Source of the DNA: Sulfitobacter sp. DFL-14
GTDB taxonomy: Bacteria > Pseudomonadota > Alphaproteobacteria > Rhodobacterales > Rhodobacteraceae
DNA: 64,000 nt
Direction: 5' to 3'
Assembly: GCF_003335585.1 (NCBI RefSeq)
Contig: NZ_QBFD01000046.1
Span: forward strand, 583,166 to 647,165
Each line of letters begins with the position of its first letter. Within the stretch, counting starts at the first letter, position 1. The notes beneath the pieces are model-generated. The model searched no databases. It had not been told where the DNA came from and saw only the letters and a list, made by a program, of their open reading frames with translations. Both the position numbers and the translations under genes were made by a program. Shown here one piece after another: positions 34,862-42,865 of this stretch.

Positions 34862-35536
34862 TCAATCGTCGCCCGGAACACCGTAGGAAGGTGCTTCGCG
34901 CGGATCGAGCGCGCGCTGGATATAGGCGTCAAGCTGCGGCTTATAGACCTCCCATGCGGTTGCGATGGCCTCGATCGGACAGTCCTCGGTCCAGTCACAA
35001 CGCAGATCGGCAACTGGCCACGCGACCTTGTCAACAATCTGCATGCCGGCGGAATGCACGGGTCCTGCTTCGCCGCCAGCAGCCAGACCCGCCCGCATCG
35101 CGGCAATCAACCGGTCACCGATGTGGCCGCGCGCCGACAGATACCCGTCGACGATGGCCTGCGGGACGCAGTCATTGTCCAATAGGTTACCGCCCGACGC
35201 GACATTTTCGGCCTGGGCCTGTGTCCAGATACCAAGCGAATTTGGCCCCGAATGAATCGCCGTGCCACCGTTGATGTCGACGGCCAGAACCTGACGGTAT
35301 TCAACGAATTTCGCCGACGCCGCCATCTTGGCAATGGCGGCTTCGGCGCTCAGTCCGCCTTGCATCAAATCCAGGGTCAGCGGACCAAGCGTCGGGTCGG
35401 TGACATTTTGCGAGGCCACCGCGCCGACACCGGCACGGGTATAGGAACACCGCGCAGCCACCGCCGGAGAGGAGGAGGAAATGGCAACGCCAAACATGCC
35501 GGTGTCGGGGCAACGAGCAACCAGGGAAAAGGTCAT
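34862..35536 (-). CDS. DUF1028 domain-containing protein
   Basis: Protein of 224 aa in the DUF1028 family (Ntn-hydrolase-like fold), starting TFSLVARCPDTGMFGVAISS and containing SQNVTDPTLGPLTLDLMQGG. The function of the family is not established; its genes are often beside RidA and amino-acid or amine catabolism genes, as here. It overlaps the RidA gene by ATGA (35533-35536). An autocatalytic N-terminal nucleophile would be Thr2 or Ser4 after Met removal; this is a guess. Confidence 0.85.
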   Translation of the reverse strand: MTFSLVARCPDTGMFGVAISSSSPAVAARCSYTRAGVGAVASQNVTDPTLGPLTLDLMQGGLSAEAAIAKMAASAKFVEYRQVLAVDINGGTAIHSGPNSLGIWTQAQAENVASGGNLLDNDCVPQAIVDGYLSARGHIGDRLIAAMRAGLAAGGEAGPVHSAGMQIVDKVAWPVADLRCDWTEDCPIEAIATAWEVYKPQLDAYIQRALDPREAPSYGVPGDD

Positions 35537-35961
35537 GCGCCGTATCCGTCCGGGATCACTGCAGTGCCGTCGATTTCAACCAGCCATTCGGGTCGCGCCA
35601 GCGCCTGAACCACCAGCCCCGTCGAAACCGGATGCACCCCTTTGATGTATTCGCCCATTGTCCGGTACACCGCCTCGCGATGTCGTACATCGGTGATATA
35701 GACGACCACTTTGACCAGATGCGCCATCTCGCCACCGGCCTCTTCGATCAACTGCCTGATGTTCTGCATGACCTTGTGGGTCTGCTCGACCGGATCGTGG
35801 CTGTTGATGTTCTTGGCATCGTCCAGATTTTGCGGGCATTGGCCACGCAGCCAGACCGTCTTGCCGCCTTGGGTCACCACAGCCTGACACAGATCGTTGT
35901 CCAGGTTCTGCTCTGGATAGGTTTCGCCGGTATTGAATTTGCGGATGCGGGTATGGGCCAT
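35533..35961 (-). CDS. RidA family protein (imine/enamine deaminase type)
   Basis: Protein of 142 aa in the YjgF/YER057c/UK114 family. Typical features are the segment VWLRGQCPQNLDDAKN, the helix VEQTHKVMQNIRQLIEEAGG and VKVVVYITDVRHREAV. The Arg of canonical RidA that binds the carboxylate of imine substrates is not clearly placed (the end reads RPEWLVEIDGTAVIP), so it may belong to another Rid subgroup. Beside amine-oxidising enzymes, hydrolysis of reactive imines is the natural role. Confidence 0.85.
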   Translation of the reverse strand: MAHTRIRKFNTGETYPEQNLDNDLCQAVVTQGGKTVWLRGQCPQNLDDAKNINSHDPVEQTHKVMQNIRQLIEEAGGEMAHLVKVVVYITDVRHREAVYRTMGEYIKGVHPVSTGLVVQALARPEWLVEIDGTAVIPDGYGA

Positions 35962-35976
35962 TTTATGTTCCTCGGA

Positions 35977-37254
35977 TTATTCGGCGGCAAAGGGCACGAT
36001 GGCCGCTTCGCCATCGTATTGCTGATAGGCACGCTGGATGTTGATCTGATCTGCGACATGCTTGGCGTCGTGCCACACCCCCCAAAGAAAGGAAGACCCG
36101 CGACGCGACTGCCATGGCAGGCCAAGAAAGTAGACATCCGGTTCCACCGACGATCCACGCTGGTGGATCGGTGCCCCACGTTCGTCAAATGCGTTCACCT
36201 TCAGCCAGCTGAAATCCTGGCGGAAGCCTGTCGCCCAGATGATCGTGGTGATCCCCTCGGCCGCCAGATCAATCGAACGGATGGGATTTGTCAGGCATTC
36301 GGGATCAGGAAAAGAAACACGCGCCTCGGGGTCTTCCGGCAGGTCCAGCCCCATACGTTCGATATAGGCATCGGCCATGTCCAACACATGGTAATAGTTG
36401 GCGTCACCTCCGGCAATGTTGTCCTGAAGATCGCCGGCAAACTGCATGACGCCATTGCCATAGCTGTCGGTCACTCCGGTCAGGATCACCCCTTCGCCCG
36501 CCAGACGGCGAAAATCCATGGTCTGCCCGCCCCGCGCGCCGCTGACCGAGATGGTGACATGTTCGGTGCCCGGCGTCGGTGCGGCCATATCCCACAAGCC
36601 CAGCACACCCAGCCACCAGACATTGTCGCGGCCGCGGTAGCGCCGCGGCGGGCGGTCATGCGGGCCGACAGACAGAACAACCTTGCGCCCGGCGCGGTTC
36701 AGCTCGTCCGCGATTTGCGCACCGGAAGACCCCGCACCCACCACCAGCACAGCGCCGTCCGGCAATTGTGCGGGGTTCTTGTAATGGAACGAATGTAACT
36801 GCATGACATCTGCGGTTTCGGGCACAATCGGTGGGATCACCGGATGCTGGAAGGCGCCTGTCGCGGCAACAATGCGACGGGCGGTGATGTTGCCCTGGCT
36901 TGTCTTGACCCGAAAACCACCCTTGCCCGCAAGACGTTCGACCTCAAGCACCTCGACACCTTCGTGGATCGGCGCGTCGATCATGGCAGCATAGTCGACC
37001 AGATATTGCGCCATCCGGTCTTTGGGCACAAAGGCATCGGGGTGACAATTGTCAAATTCCAGCCCCGGAAAACGGTCATGCCACGCGGGACCATTGGCCA
37101 CCAGATTGTCCCACCGGCCCGTGCGCCACGCCTCGGCGGTGCGCTGCTTTTCAATTACGACATGCGGGACCTTCGCACGCGAGAGGTGTTCGCTCATCGC
37201 GATCCCGGCCTGACCGGCCCCGACAATCAGTGTATCTGTCTTATCAACGAGCAC
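35977..37254 (-). CDS. FAD-dependent oxidoreductase (flavin-containing monooxygenase-like)
   Basis: Protein of 425 aa with an FAD-binding GAGQAG at 12-17 and an NADPH-binding VGAGSSG at 172-178, and WATGF near the C-terminal third, the layout of class B flavin monooxygenases. Such enzymes N-oxygenate amines or oxidise ketones. It is the first gene of the second amine operon. The start is GTG (37252-37254) with GGGGGGAG about 8 bases upstream. The shared palindrome lies 107 bases upstream. Confidence 0.85.
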   Translation of the reverse strand: MLVDKTDTLIVGAGQAGIAMSEHLSRAKVPHVVIEKQRTAEAWRTGRWDNLVANGPAWHDRFPGLEFDNCHPDAFVPKDRMAQYLVDYAAMIDAPIHEGVEVLEVERLAGKGGFRVKTSQGNITARRIVAATGAFQHPVIPPIVPETADVMQLHSFHYKNPAQLPDGAVLVVGAGSSGAQIADELNRAGRKVVLSVGPHDRPPRRYRGRDNVWWLGVLGLWDMAAPTPGTEHVTISVSGARGGQTMDFRRLAGEGVILTGVTDSYGNGVMQFAGDLQDNIAGGDANYYHVLDMADAYIERMGLDLPEDPEARVSFPDPECLTNPIRSIDLAAEGITTIIWATGFRQDFSWLKVNAFDERGAPIHQRGSSVEPDVYFLGLPWQSRRGSSFLWGVWHDAKHVADQINIQRAYQQYDGEAAIVPFAAE

Positions 37255-37360
37255 GCAGGCACTCCCCCCTAAACGATTGCTAATATTAGCCCATCAGGGC
37301 GCTGCCATATGCATAGGCGGTCGCCGCAGGCCGGAAAATTACGATTTCCGACATCATTGC

Positions 37361-37375
37361 TTAGGGTCAGCCTAA
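37361..37375. promoter_or_regulatory. Shared operator candidate, copy 2 (FMO-led operon)
   Basis: TTAGGGTCAGCCTAA, same TTAGG-N5-CCTAA repeat as at 28743 and at nearly the same distance from the first start codon (107 versus 110 bases). It lies just outside the decayed IS6 sequence that begins at about 37385. Confidence 0.6.
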
Positions 37376-37384
37376 ACGGCGGTT

Positions 37385-37790
37385 GCTCTCGATCAAAGTT
37401 GCGCTGCAGCGATCCTGCATCTCACAGGCATCGAACAGTCGGCTGATGAACTGGATCTCGTCTCTCACGCCTGGTTGTTTGTTATGAATGTGGCCGGGTT
37501 TGATCGTTCGGATTGTTTCAATACCGCTCAAGGTTGCCTTCGCAGATTGTAGGGAACGAAAGCACTGACGGTATCAGAGCAGGAGCTTCAGCGCGGCGTG
37601 ATCGCTTTCGATCAGGTTATTCCGCCAATTACAGTCGATGTGCGTGATGCTGTCGAACAGAGGATCATAGCGGCAATTTTCGTCACGGATCACCTTGCCC
37701 GGGGCTTTGGATAGGTTGCGGCACCTGATACAGCTGACAACCCATTGAGCTATCCCGGCGCAACAGAGCTGTTGACCTGGCGGCTAAACG
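37385..37790 (-). mobile_element. IS6-family transposase remnant (C-terminal part)
   Basis: Minus-strand reading RYDPLFDSITHIDCNWRNNL, IESDHAALKLLL, a stop and frame change, then YRQCFRSLQSAKATLSGIET and IRTIKPGHIHNKQPGVRDEI matches the end of an IS6-type transposase with the final DDE Glu in IESDHA. The N-terminal two-thirds is gone and the frame is broken. It lies between the amine island and the DUF1905 gene. Confidence 0.75.
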
Positions 37791-37836
37791 CCCCAAACGG
37801 TATCAATGGCCTCGCGAGGCGAATTTCGGATCTTGA

Positions 37837-38376
37837 ATGTCTGAGTCACAATGGAAACCGGTCATGCATGAAATAGAATTCCAGGCCACGATCGAGTTGC
37901 GTGGCATCAATCCTTACATACTGGTTTCGGCCGAGCAAGCGGCTGAACTTGCGCCGGGATGGCGGCGACCGATGCCGGTATTGGTCCAGCTGAATGGAGG
38001 CCCGTCACCAGCCTGGCCGATCAACATGATGCCTGTGGGCGACGGGAGCTTCTACCTTTACCTCGACAACCAGATCCGAAAGCCGACGCAAACCACCGTG
38101 GGTGATGAGGTCACTGTCACCTTGCGTTTTGACACCACCTATAAGGCGGGTCCGACAGACAGCATGCCCGAGGAGCTTGCCACGGCCCTCTCGGCGAACG
38201 CCGTGGCCGCGACCAATTGGGAGAAGCTGCCGCCAAGTCGGAAGAAAGACGTTCTTCGCTATCTGGGCCGGCTTCAATCTTCTGACGCGCGACAGTCCAA
38301 CATCGTCCGGCTCATGTTCGTGCTTGAAGGCAATGAGGGGCGATACCTGGCACGCACATGGAAAGGCGGCGCCTAG
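37837..38376 (+). CDS. DUF1905 / YdeI-OmpD-associated family protein
   Basis: Protein of 179 aa in two parts: a DUF1905 beta-rich domain (about 10-105) with PVLVQLNGGPSPAWPINMMP and GDEVTVTLRFD, and a helical YdeI-type C-terminal domain (NWEKLPPSRKKDVLRYLGRL). YdeI-type proteins have been linked to bacteriocin protection in Salmonella, but the biochemical role is unknown. The start could also be ATG 37864; neither has a strong ribosome site. It follows IS6 debris and is convergent with the tautomerase gene. Confidence 0.75.
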   Translation: MSESQWKPVMHEIEFQATIELRGINPYILVSAEQAAELAPGWRRPMPVLVQLNGGPSPAWPINMMPVGDGSFYLYLDNQIRKPTQTTVGDEVTVTLRFDTTYKAGPTDSMPEELATALSANAVAATNWEKLPPSRKKDVLRYLGRLQSSDARQSNIVRLMFVLEGNEGRYLARTWKGGA

Positions 38377-38386
38377 AGGGCGCCGC
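38366..38386. terminator. GC-rich hairpin between convergent genes
   Basis: GCGGCGCC-tagag-GGCGCCGC, perfect 8-bp stem over the DUF1905 stop codon and before the convergent tautomerase gene. Suited to terminate in both directions, though no T-run follows. Confidence 0.4.
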
Positions 38387-38430
38387 TTGCCTGACCTGTC
38401 ATGTGCTCCTCAACCGATTGGAGCGCTTTG

Positions 38431-38811
38431 TCAGGCATATTGTGCTTCTCCATTGCCGAATGACCAGTTCTCTTCGGCAACCTCCACCAGATTGATCAGG
38501 ACATCCCCGGGTCGTAGGCCGGGATCATCGGCAAGGCGCTCCGCGATCCTGGCATAGAGCGCTTTTTTCTGGTCGATCGTCCTGGTGTTGTTGGCGGTGA
38601 TCTGAATCATGACAAGATCGTCTGACCGCTGGATGCCGAGGTAGTCTGCGCCATAGTCGAACTGGCTGTCGTCATGCTCGGTGATGGTCATGAATCTGTC
38701 GTCTTCGGGCACGTTGAAGGTGTCGCGCATCGCCAGATAGACTTGTTGCATCAAAGCCTTGCGGTATTCCGGGGATTTGCCCTTTTTCAGTGAGATACGT
38801 GTGAACGGCAT
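38431..38811 (-). CDS. Tautomerase family protein
   Basis: Protein of 126 aa with Pro at position 2 after the initiator Met (MPFTRISLKKGKS), the catalytic base of the tautomerase/4-oxalocrotonate fold, and the second unit starting near VMIQITANNTRTIDQKKALY. Length fits the two-unit MSAD/cis-CaaD-like type. A role in isomerising a small keto or unsaturated acid is likely; no pathway neighbours are present. It follows a DMT exporter gene on the same strand. Confidence 0.85.
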   Translation of the reverse strand: MPFTRISLKKGKSPEYRKALMQQVYLAMRDTFNVPEDDRFMTITEHDDSQFDYGADYLGIQRSDDLVMIQITANNTRTIDQKKALYARIAERLADDPGLRPGDVLINLVEVAEENWSFGNGEAQYA

Positions 38812-38888
38812 GGTTGTTCTCCTTGGCGTGGATGTGTTGAGAATGAATTGGATACGACGGCTCAGGATCTGATTTTGCACCTTGTCGG

Positions 38889-39812
38889 TCAGTGCCGCGT
38901 GACGGCCCGATACTGGAAGATCGAAAGGCCCAATCCGATCAGAAGAGCCGCGAGGACAAATCCATCGGGCAGATGCTCGCCAAGAACAAGCACCGCAACG
39001 GGGCTGCCGACAATGGCCGCAACCGACCCGATCTGGCTCAGATAGACGGGTCCCGCGACCTGCTGAAGCCGGAAGAGCGCCACATATTGGGTCACGAAAG
39101 TGACAACGGCGATGGCGAACACGATCAGCATGTCCGATTGGAAGATGTCCAGAAAGGCCCATGCTCCTTCGAGATACATGGCGAAAGGAAGCGTCAGCAA
39201 GGCGCCGCAGATCAGCATTGCGCCTGCCAGTTCGCGCGGACTTGCACCTTTCGGCCAGTACCGCGTCCGGAAGACATTGCCTGCCGCCAGGATGATCGGC
39301 ATCGCGCAGGCCACGAGAACCGCGCCCATGTCCGATGATGTGCTGATGCCTTTGCCAAGCGCGAGGAAAACGCCGCCTGCCAGCCCGATCAGCAATCCGA
39401 GCAGGCGAATGGCATCGAAGCGTTCCAGCCGCAGGATCAGTGAGAGAAGCCAAGTGAACAGTGGCGGAAACGCCAGGGCGAGGGCAATGAACGCCGCACC
39501 GACTTCGTGGACCGTCAGGTAGCCAACCGCGCTGCCAAGCGCCATCAGGCCGCCCGCACCCAGACTGTAGAATGTGACAGCGAAGGCTCCGGCCGTGCCG
39601 ACCCGGACGCCCCCTGTCAGCGTCATCAGGACAAGGCCCGAGCCGCCCATCGCCATGGCCAGATAGGTCAGCATGGGCGCGTGCAGGCCTGCAGCGGTTT
39701 TCGAAAGGAGCACGGAGACCGCGAGCAGCGATCCGACGACCAGCAGCAGGCCTAGAGGTGAGGATGCAAAGCCACGCAGTGCCTGCGACGGCGGTGAAAA
39801 ACGAATTTCCAT
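38889..39812 (-). CDS. EamA/DMT family transporter
   Basis: Inner-membrane exporter of 307 aa with ten hydrophobic segments; the second EamA repeat runs from about MGAVLVACAMPIILAAGNVF to VLVLGEHLPDGFVLAALLIG. AAAGGAAC precedes ATG 39812. It lies between the MarR gene and the tautomerase gene on the same strand and may be in one unit with them. Confidence 0.85.
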   Translation of the reverse strand: MEIRFSPPSQALRGFASSPLGLLLVVGSLLAVSVLLSKTAAGLHAPMLTYLAMAMGGSGLVLMTLTGGVRVGTAGAFAVTFYSLGAGGLMALGSAVGYLTVHEVGAAFIALALAFPPLFTWLLSLILRLERFDAIRLLGLLIGLAGGVFLALGKGISTSSDMGAVLVACAMPIILAAGNVFRTRYWPKGASPRELAGAMLICGALLTLPFAMYLEGAWAFLDIFQSDMLIVFAIAVVTFVTQYVALFRLQQVAGPVYLSQIGSVAAIVGSPVAVLVLGEHLPDGFVLAALLIGLGLSIFQYRAVTRH

Positions 39813-39911
39813 GGGTCTGTTCCTTTGGATGCACACCACCTTTCGGTCCCCGGAAGATCGGAGCCGTACAGTGGAGCGAGGTGAATTTGAGCGTGTTGAG
39901 GGTCGGTGGCG

Positions 39912-40460
39912 TCAGTTTGGCGGGTCATGTTCCTTGCCGAAGATCGGCACGGCATGGCCAAGCTTGCGCAACAGATCTGCGAGTTCGCGACGTTCGGTCT
40001 CGTCAAGCGCGGCGAGCCACGCGCGTTCAAGGCTCATGTCTTCTTCGAAGGCTCGACGCACGACGTCATAGCCGGAGTCTGCGAGCACTACGATCAGGCT
40101 TCGCCCATCCTTTTCGGATGGACGCCGTTCGATCCAACCAGCCTTTTCCAACCGCTTGAGCCGGTGGGTCAGCCCACCCGAGGATACCATGAGAGAGGCG
40201 CAAAGTTCGGTCGGCGTCAGCAGGTAGGGCGGACCCGCGCGCTGCAGCGTAGCCAGCACGTCGAATTCGCCGCGCTCCAGCCCGTACCGGGCAAACAGCG
40301 CCTCCATATGCGGAGCAATGCGCGTGGCGAGACGATAGATCCGCCCGAAGATTGCCATGCCCTCGGTATCGATGTCCGGCGTCTCGATCGCCCGCTGCGC
40401 GATGAAACGGTCCACGTCGTCGAGCTGCATGTCATTCGCTTCCCGGTCATTGTTGGCCAT
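39912..40460 (-). CDS. MarR family transcriptional regulator
   Basis: Regulator of 182 aa. The winged HTH is at about 65-135 (ERGEFDVLATLQRAGPPYLL, then LMVSSGGLTHRLKRLEKAGW, then the wing RRPSEKDGRSLIVVLADSG). An 18-bp perfect inverted repeat lies 19 bases upstream of its start, between it and the stub of a glutathione S-transferase gene. It probably represses both itself and that gene and responds to a phenolic or electrophilic compound, the usual ligands of such pairs. Confidence 0.9.
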   Translation of the reverse strand: MANNDREANDMQLDDVDRFIAQRAIETPDIDTEGMAIFGRIYRLATRIAPHMEALFARYGLERGEFDVLATLQRAGPPYLLTPTELCASLMVSSGGLTHRLKRLEKAGWIERRPSEKDGRSLIVVLADSGYDVVRRAFEEDMSLERAWLAALDETERRELADLLRKLGHAVPIFGKEHDPPN

Positions 40461-40478
40461 ATCGAGGATTCCTCTATT

Positions 40479-40523
40479 TACCTTGACGCAAAGATATCTG
40501 CGATTTATCTTTGCGTCAAGGTA
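40479..40523. promoter_or_regulatory. Perfect 18-bp inverted repeat, MarR operator candidate
   Basis: TACCTTGACGCAAAGATA (40479-40496), 9 bases, TATCTTTGCGTCAAGGTA (40506-40523). The arms match without a mismatch. It covers the space where divergent promoters should lie between marR and the gene starting at 40555. Each arm may hold one MarR dimer, or the whole may be one extended site. Confidence 0.7.
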
Positions 40524-40554
40524 CTTTTAGAGCCCATCCCGAAGAGGAGAACCC

Positions 40555-40602
40555 ATGACGATTTTAGCGGATTTCCCGATCACCCATCGTTGGCCAGGCT
40601 GA
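40555..40602 (+). pseudogene. 5' stub of a glutathione S-transferase gene
   Basis: After GAGGAG and 5 bases, ATG opens the reading MTILADFPITHRWPG and stops at 40600. DFPITxRWP is the start of YghU/YfcG-type glutathione S-transferases. The rest of the gene is replaced by IS6 debris from about 40603. With the MarR operator just upstream, it looks like the former target gene, lost by insertion and deletion. Confidence 0.55.
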
Positions 40603-41133
40603 GCGAGGTGTCGTGGTCGATCATGCCACGCTGAACCGATGGGTCGTGAAATACGCATCAGAGCTGGCAGCGGTGGCGCAGCGGCACAAGGTGGCTTCGG
40701 CTCTGTCCTGGCGCCTTGACGAGACCTACGTTAAGATGCGCGGCGACTGGTGCTATCCATTGGCTGCCAGGCGATTGCGCAGCAATTTGCCGAGAAGCTT
40801 TATCGCGCTGTGGATCGGCATGGCCAGGCCCTCGACTTCATGCTGTCGGAACATCGGGACGAGGCGGCCGCGCTGCGGTTTATGGCCAAGGCAATCGCCT
40901 CAAACGGGCGGCCGAGGTCTTGTGCGATCGACACAAGCAGGGAGAACACAGCGGGCTCGGCGGGGATGAACGCGGCACTTCGGAGGGTCGGCTCGGACCG
41001 CAGGATCAGGGTCTACCGATCAAAGTACGGCAGCAATGGACCGATCACGGTGCCTGAGGTCGTTCTGGATCGAAAAATCGATGCTGTATTGCCGCACAAC
41101 CGCATCGAGGCCCATCTGCCAAATGGTGTGTGA
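40603..41133 (+). mobile_element. IS6-family transposase remnant (central part)
   Basis: The plus strand reads ERGVVVDHATLNRWVVKYAS, LDETYVKMRGDW (first DDE Asp), then after a frameshift LYRAVDRHGQALDFMLSEHR and DEAAALRFMAKAIASNGRP, with a stop at about 41133. These are the HTH and central segments of IS6 transposases; N- and C-terminal ends are missing or scrambled. It lies between the MarR and sugar modules. Confidence 0.8.
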
Positions 41134-41198
41134 CAGAATCTCGCTTGGGCAGATCACCTCCGTCTCTGCAGCCTGAATGACCGGTCACCTCCGAGCCG

Positions 41199-42848
41199 CT
41201 ATTTCCTTACAACGTCTCCGGAATTTCCTGCAATACGACGGGCCACCGATTGAAGATTCTCAAAGATGCTGAACCGTGCCTGGTGCAGATCTTGAACTGC
41301 GCCACCCTGCGGCTGAAATTTTTCTGCGCACGACGACATCCCTGACATGGCAGCGGGAATGTCAGGATGAATTCCGGCGGCGACACTTCCCAGGATGGCA
41401 CCCCCTAGTAGAACAGGCTCTTGCGATGCTGGCGAGGTCAGCTCGACACAGGTGGCGTCAGCCAGGATCTGACGCACGAGCGCGCTGCGCCCTGCCCCAC
41501 CGCTGATGATGATCCGTTCCACCGGTGCGCCGGCCTGGGTCTGCGCGTCGATGATCTGGCGCAGCCCATAGCCGATCCCGCAGAGGCCGGCGATGTAGAG
41601 TGAGACGAGGCTGTCTAGGTCGCGCGCCATGCCGAGGCCCGCGATGACAGCGCGGGTATCCGGCTCGGCAAAGGGAGCGCGGTTACCGAGGAATTCCGGC
41701 ACGACATGGACGTGGCCTGCAAGGCGCGCGGCATCGTTCGACCCGGCCAGCATCTTCTCTGCCCGCTGGGCGAGCCAGGCGGGGAGGGACAGACCGGTTT
41801 CTCGGGCCTGACCTGCTGCCTCGGATGCCATGGGATGATGCAGCAGCAGCTGTTCGATCGCCGCACCCGCCGCGGACTGGCCCCCTTCGTTCAACCACAG
41901 CCCAGGCACCATCGCCGAATAATAAGGACCCCAGACTCCCGGCACGAATACGGGATCGGTCGTGCTCGTCATCGTGCAGGACGACGTGCCGAAGACGTAG
42001 GCCATATTGGCGACCGCCCCGCCGCCGCCCATCGCGCCGACAGACCCGATGCCGCCGGCATGGGCGTCGATTAAGCCCGCGCCGACGGGTGTCCCGGCAG
42101 CCAGCCCGAAGTCATCGGCCGCCGCCGCCGTCAGGCCGCTTGCAAGGGCCGTACCGGCCGGAACAATGTCAGTGCCGATGCGACGAAAGCCGGCGTCTGC
42201 CAGATCGCCCAGGCCGATTGTCTGGAAAAAATCCGCATCCCAACGGTCTTCGTGCCCCATGTAGGTCCACTTGCAGGTGACCGTGCAGACCGAGCGGGCC
42301 AGGTCGCCCGTCGCCCTCCACGTCAGGTAGTCCGTCAGATCCATGAACTGCCATGCGGCGTCATAGACCTCAGGCCGGTTCTCCTTCAGCCACAGAAGCT
42401 TCGGCGTCTCCATCTCGGGAGATATGCGTCCGCCCACGTAGTCGAGGACGCGGTGGCCAGTCGCGTTGATGCGCTCTGCCTGATCCAGCGCACGATGGTC
42501 CATCCAGACCATGATGTTCCGCTCTGGATGAGTGGGGTCGCCAACCGGAAGCGGCCCACCATCCGGACCAAGCACGACCAGCGAACAGGTCGCGTCGAAC
42601 CCGATGCCGCGAATGTCTCCTCCCGCAACGCCGGCCTTGGCGACGGCACCGTGGACTGCCTGTGCTATGGCCTGCCAGATATCTTCGCTCGATTGCTCGA
42701 CCGTGTCACCATCGCGGTGCATGTCGATGGCGCAACTGTCGGTGCCGAGCAACCCGCCGTCAGTCGTGAAGACGCCCGCGCGTGCGCTGCCGGTGCCGAC
42801 GTCGATGCCAAGCAGAAAGCCGTCAGTTGTGCTTGTGGTCTGGGGCAT
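41199..42848 (-). CDS. FGGY-family D-ribulokinase-type kinase
   Basis: Sugar kinase of 549 aa. The N-terminal phosphate loop is LLGIDVGTGSARAGVF (12-27) and the segment TCSLV at 87-91 is the signature I associate with D-ribulokinases (FGGY/YDR109C group), separating them from L-ribulokinase and xylulokinase. GAGLIDAHAGGIGSVG and IISGGAGRSALVRQI are the central and C-terminal ATP-site blocks. It would make D-ribulose 5-phosphate. ATG 42848 is used; a TTG at 42869 overlaps the upstream stop (TTGA) and could be the real coupled start. Last gene of the sugar operon. Confidence 0.85.
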   Translation of the reverse strand: MPQTTSTTDGFLLGIDVGTGSARAGVFTTDGGLLGTDSCAIDMHRDGDTVEQSSEDIWQAIAQAVHGAVAKAGVAGGDIRGIGFDATCSLVVLGPDGGPLPVGDPTHPERNIMVWMDHRALDQAERINATGHRVLDYVGGRISPEMETPKLLWLKENRPEVYDAAWQFMDLTDYLTWRATGDLARSVCTVTCKWTYMGHEDRWDADFFQTIGLGDLADAGFRRIGTDIVPAGTALASGLTAAAADDFGLAAGTPVGAGLIDAHAGGIGSVGAMGGGGAVANMAYVFGTSSCTMTSTTDPVFVPGVWGPYYSAMVPGLWLNEGGQSAAGAAIEQLLLHHPMASEAAGQARETGLSLPAWLAQRAEKMLAGSNDAARLAGHVHVVPEFLGNRAPFAEPDTRAVIAGLGMARDLDSLVSLYIAGLCGIGYGLRQIIDAQTQAGAPVERIIISGGAGRSALVRQILADATCVELTSPASQEPVLLGGAILGSVAAGIHPDIPAAMSGMSSCAEKFQPQGGAVQDLHQARFSIFENLQSVARRIAGNSGDVVRK

Positions 42849-42865
42849 TCCGGTCACCCGTCTTG

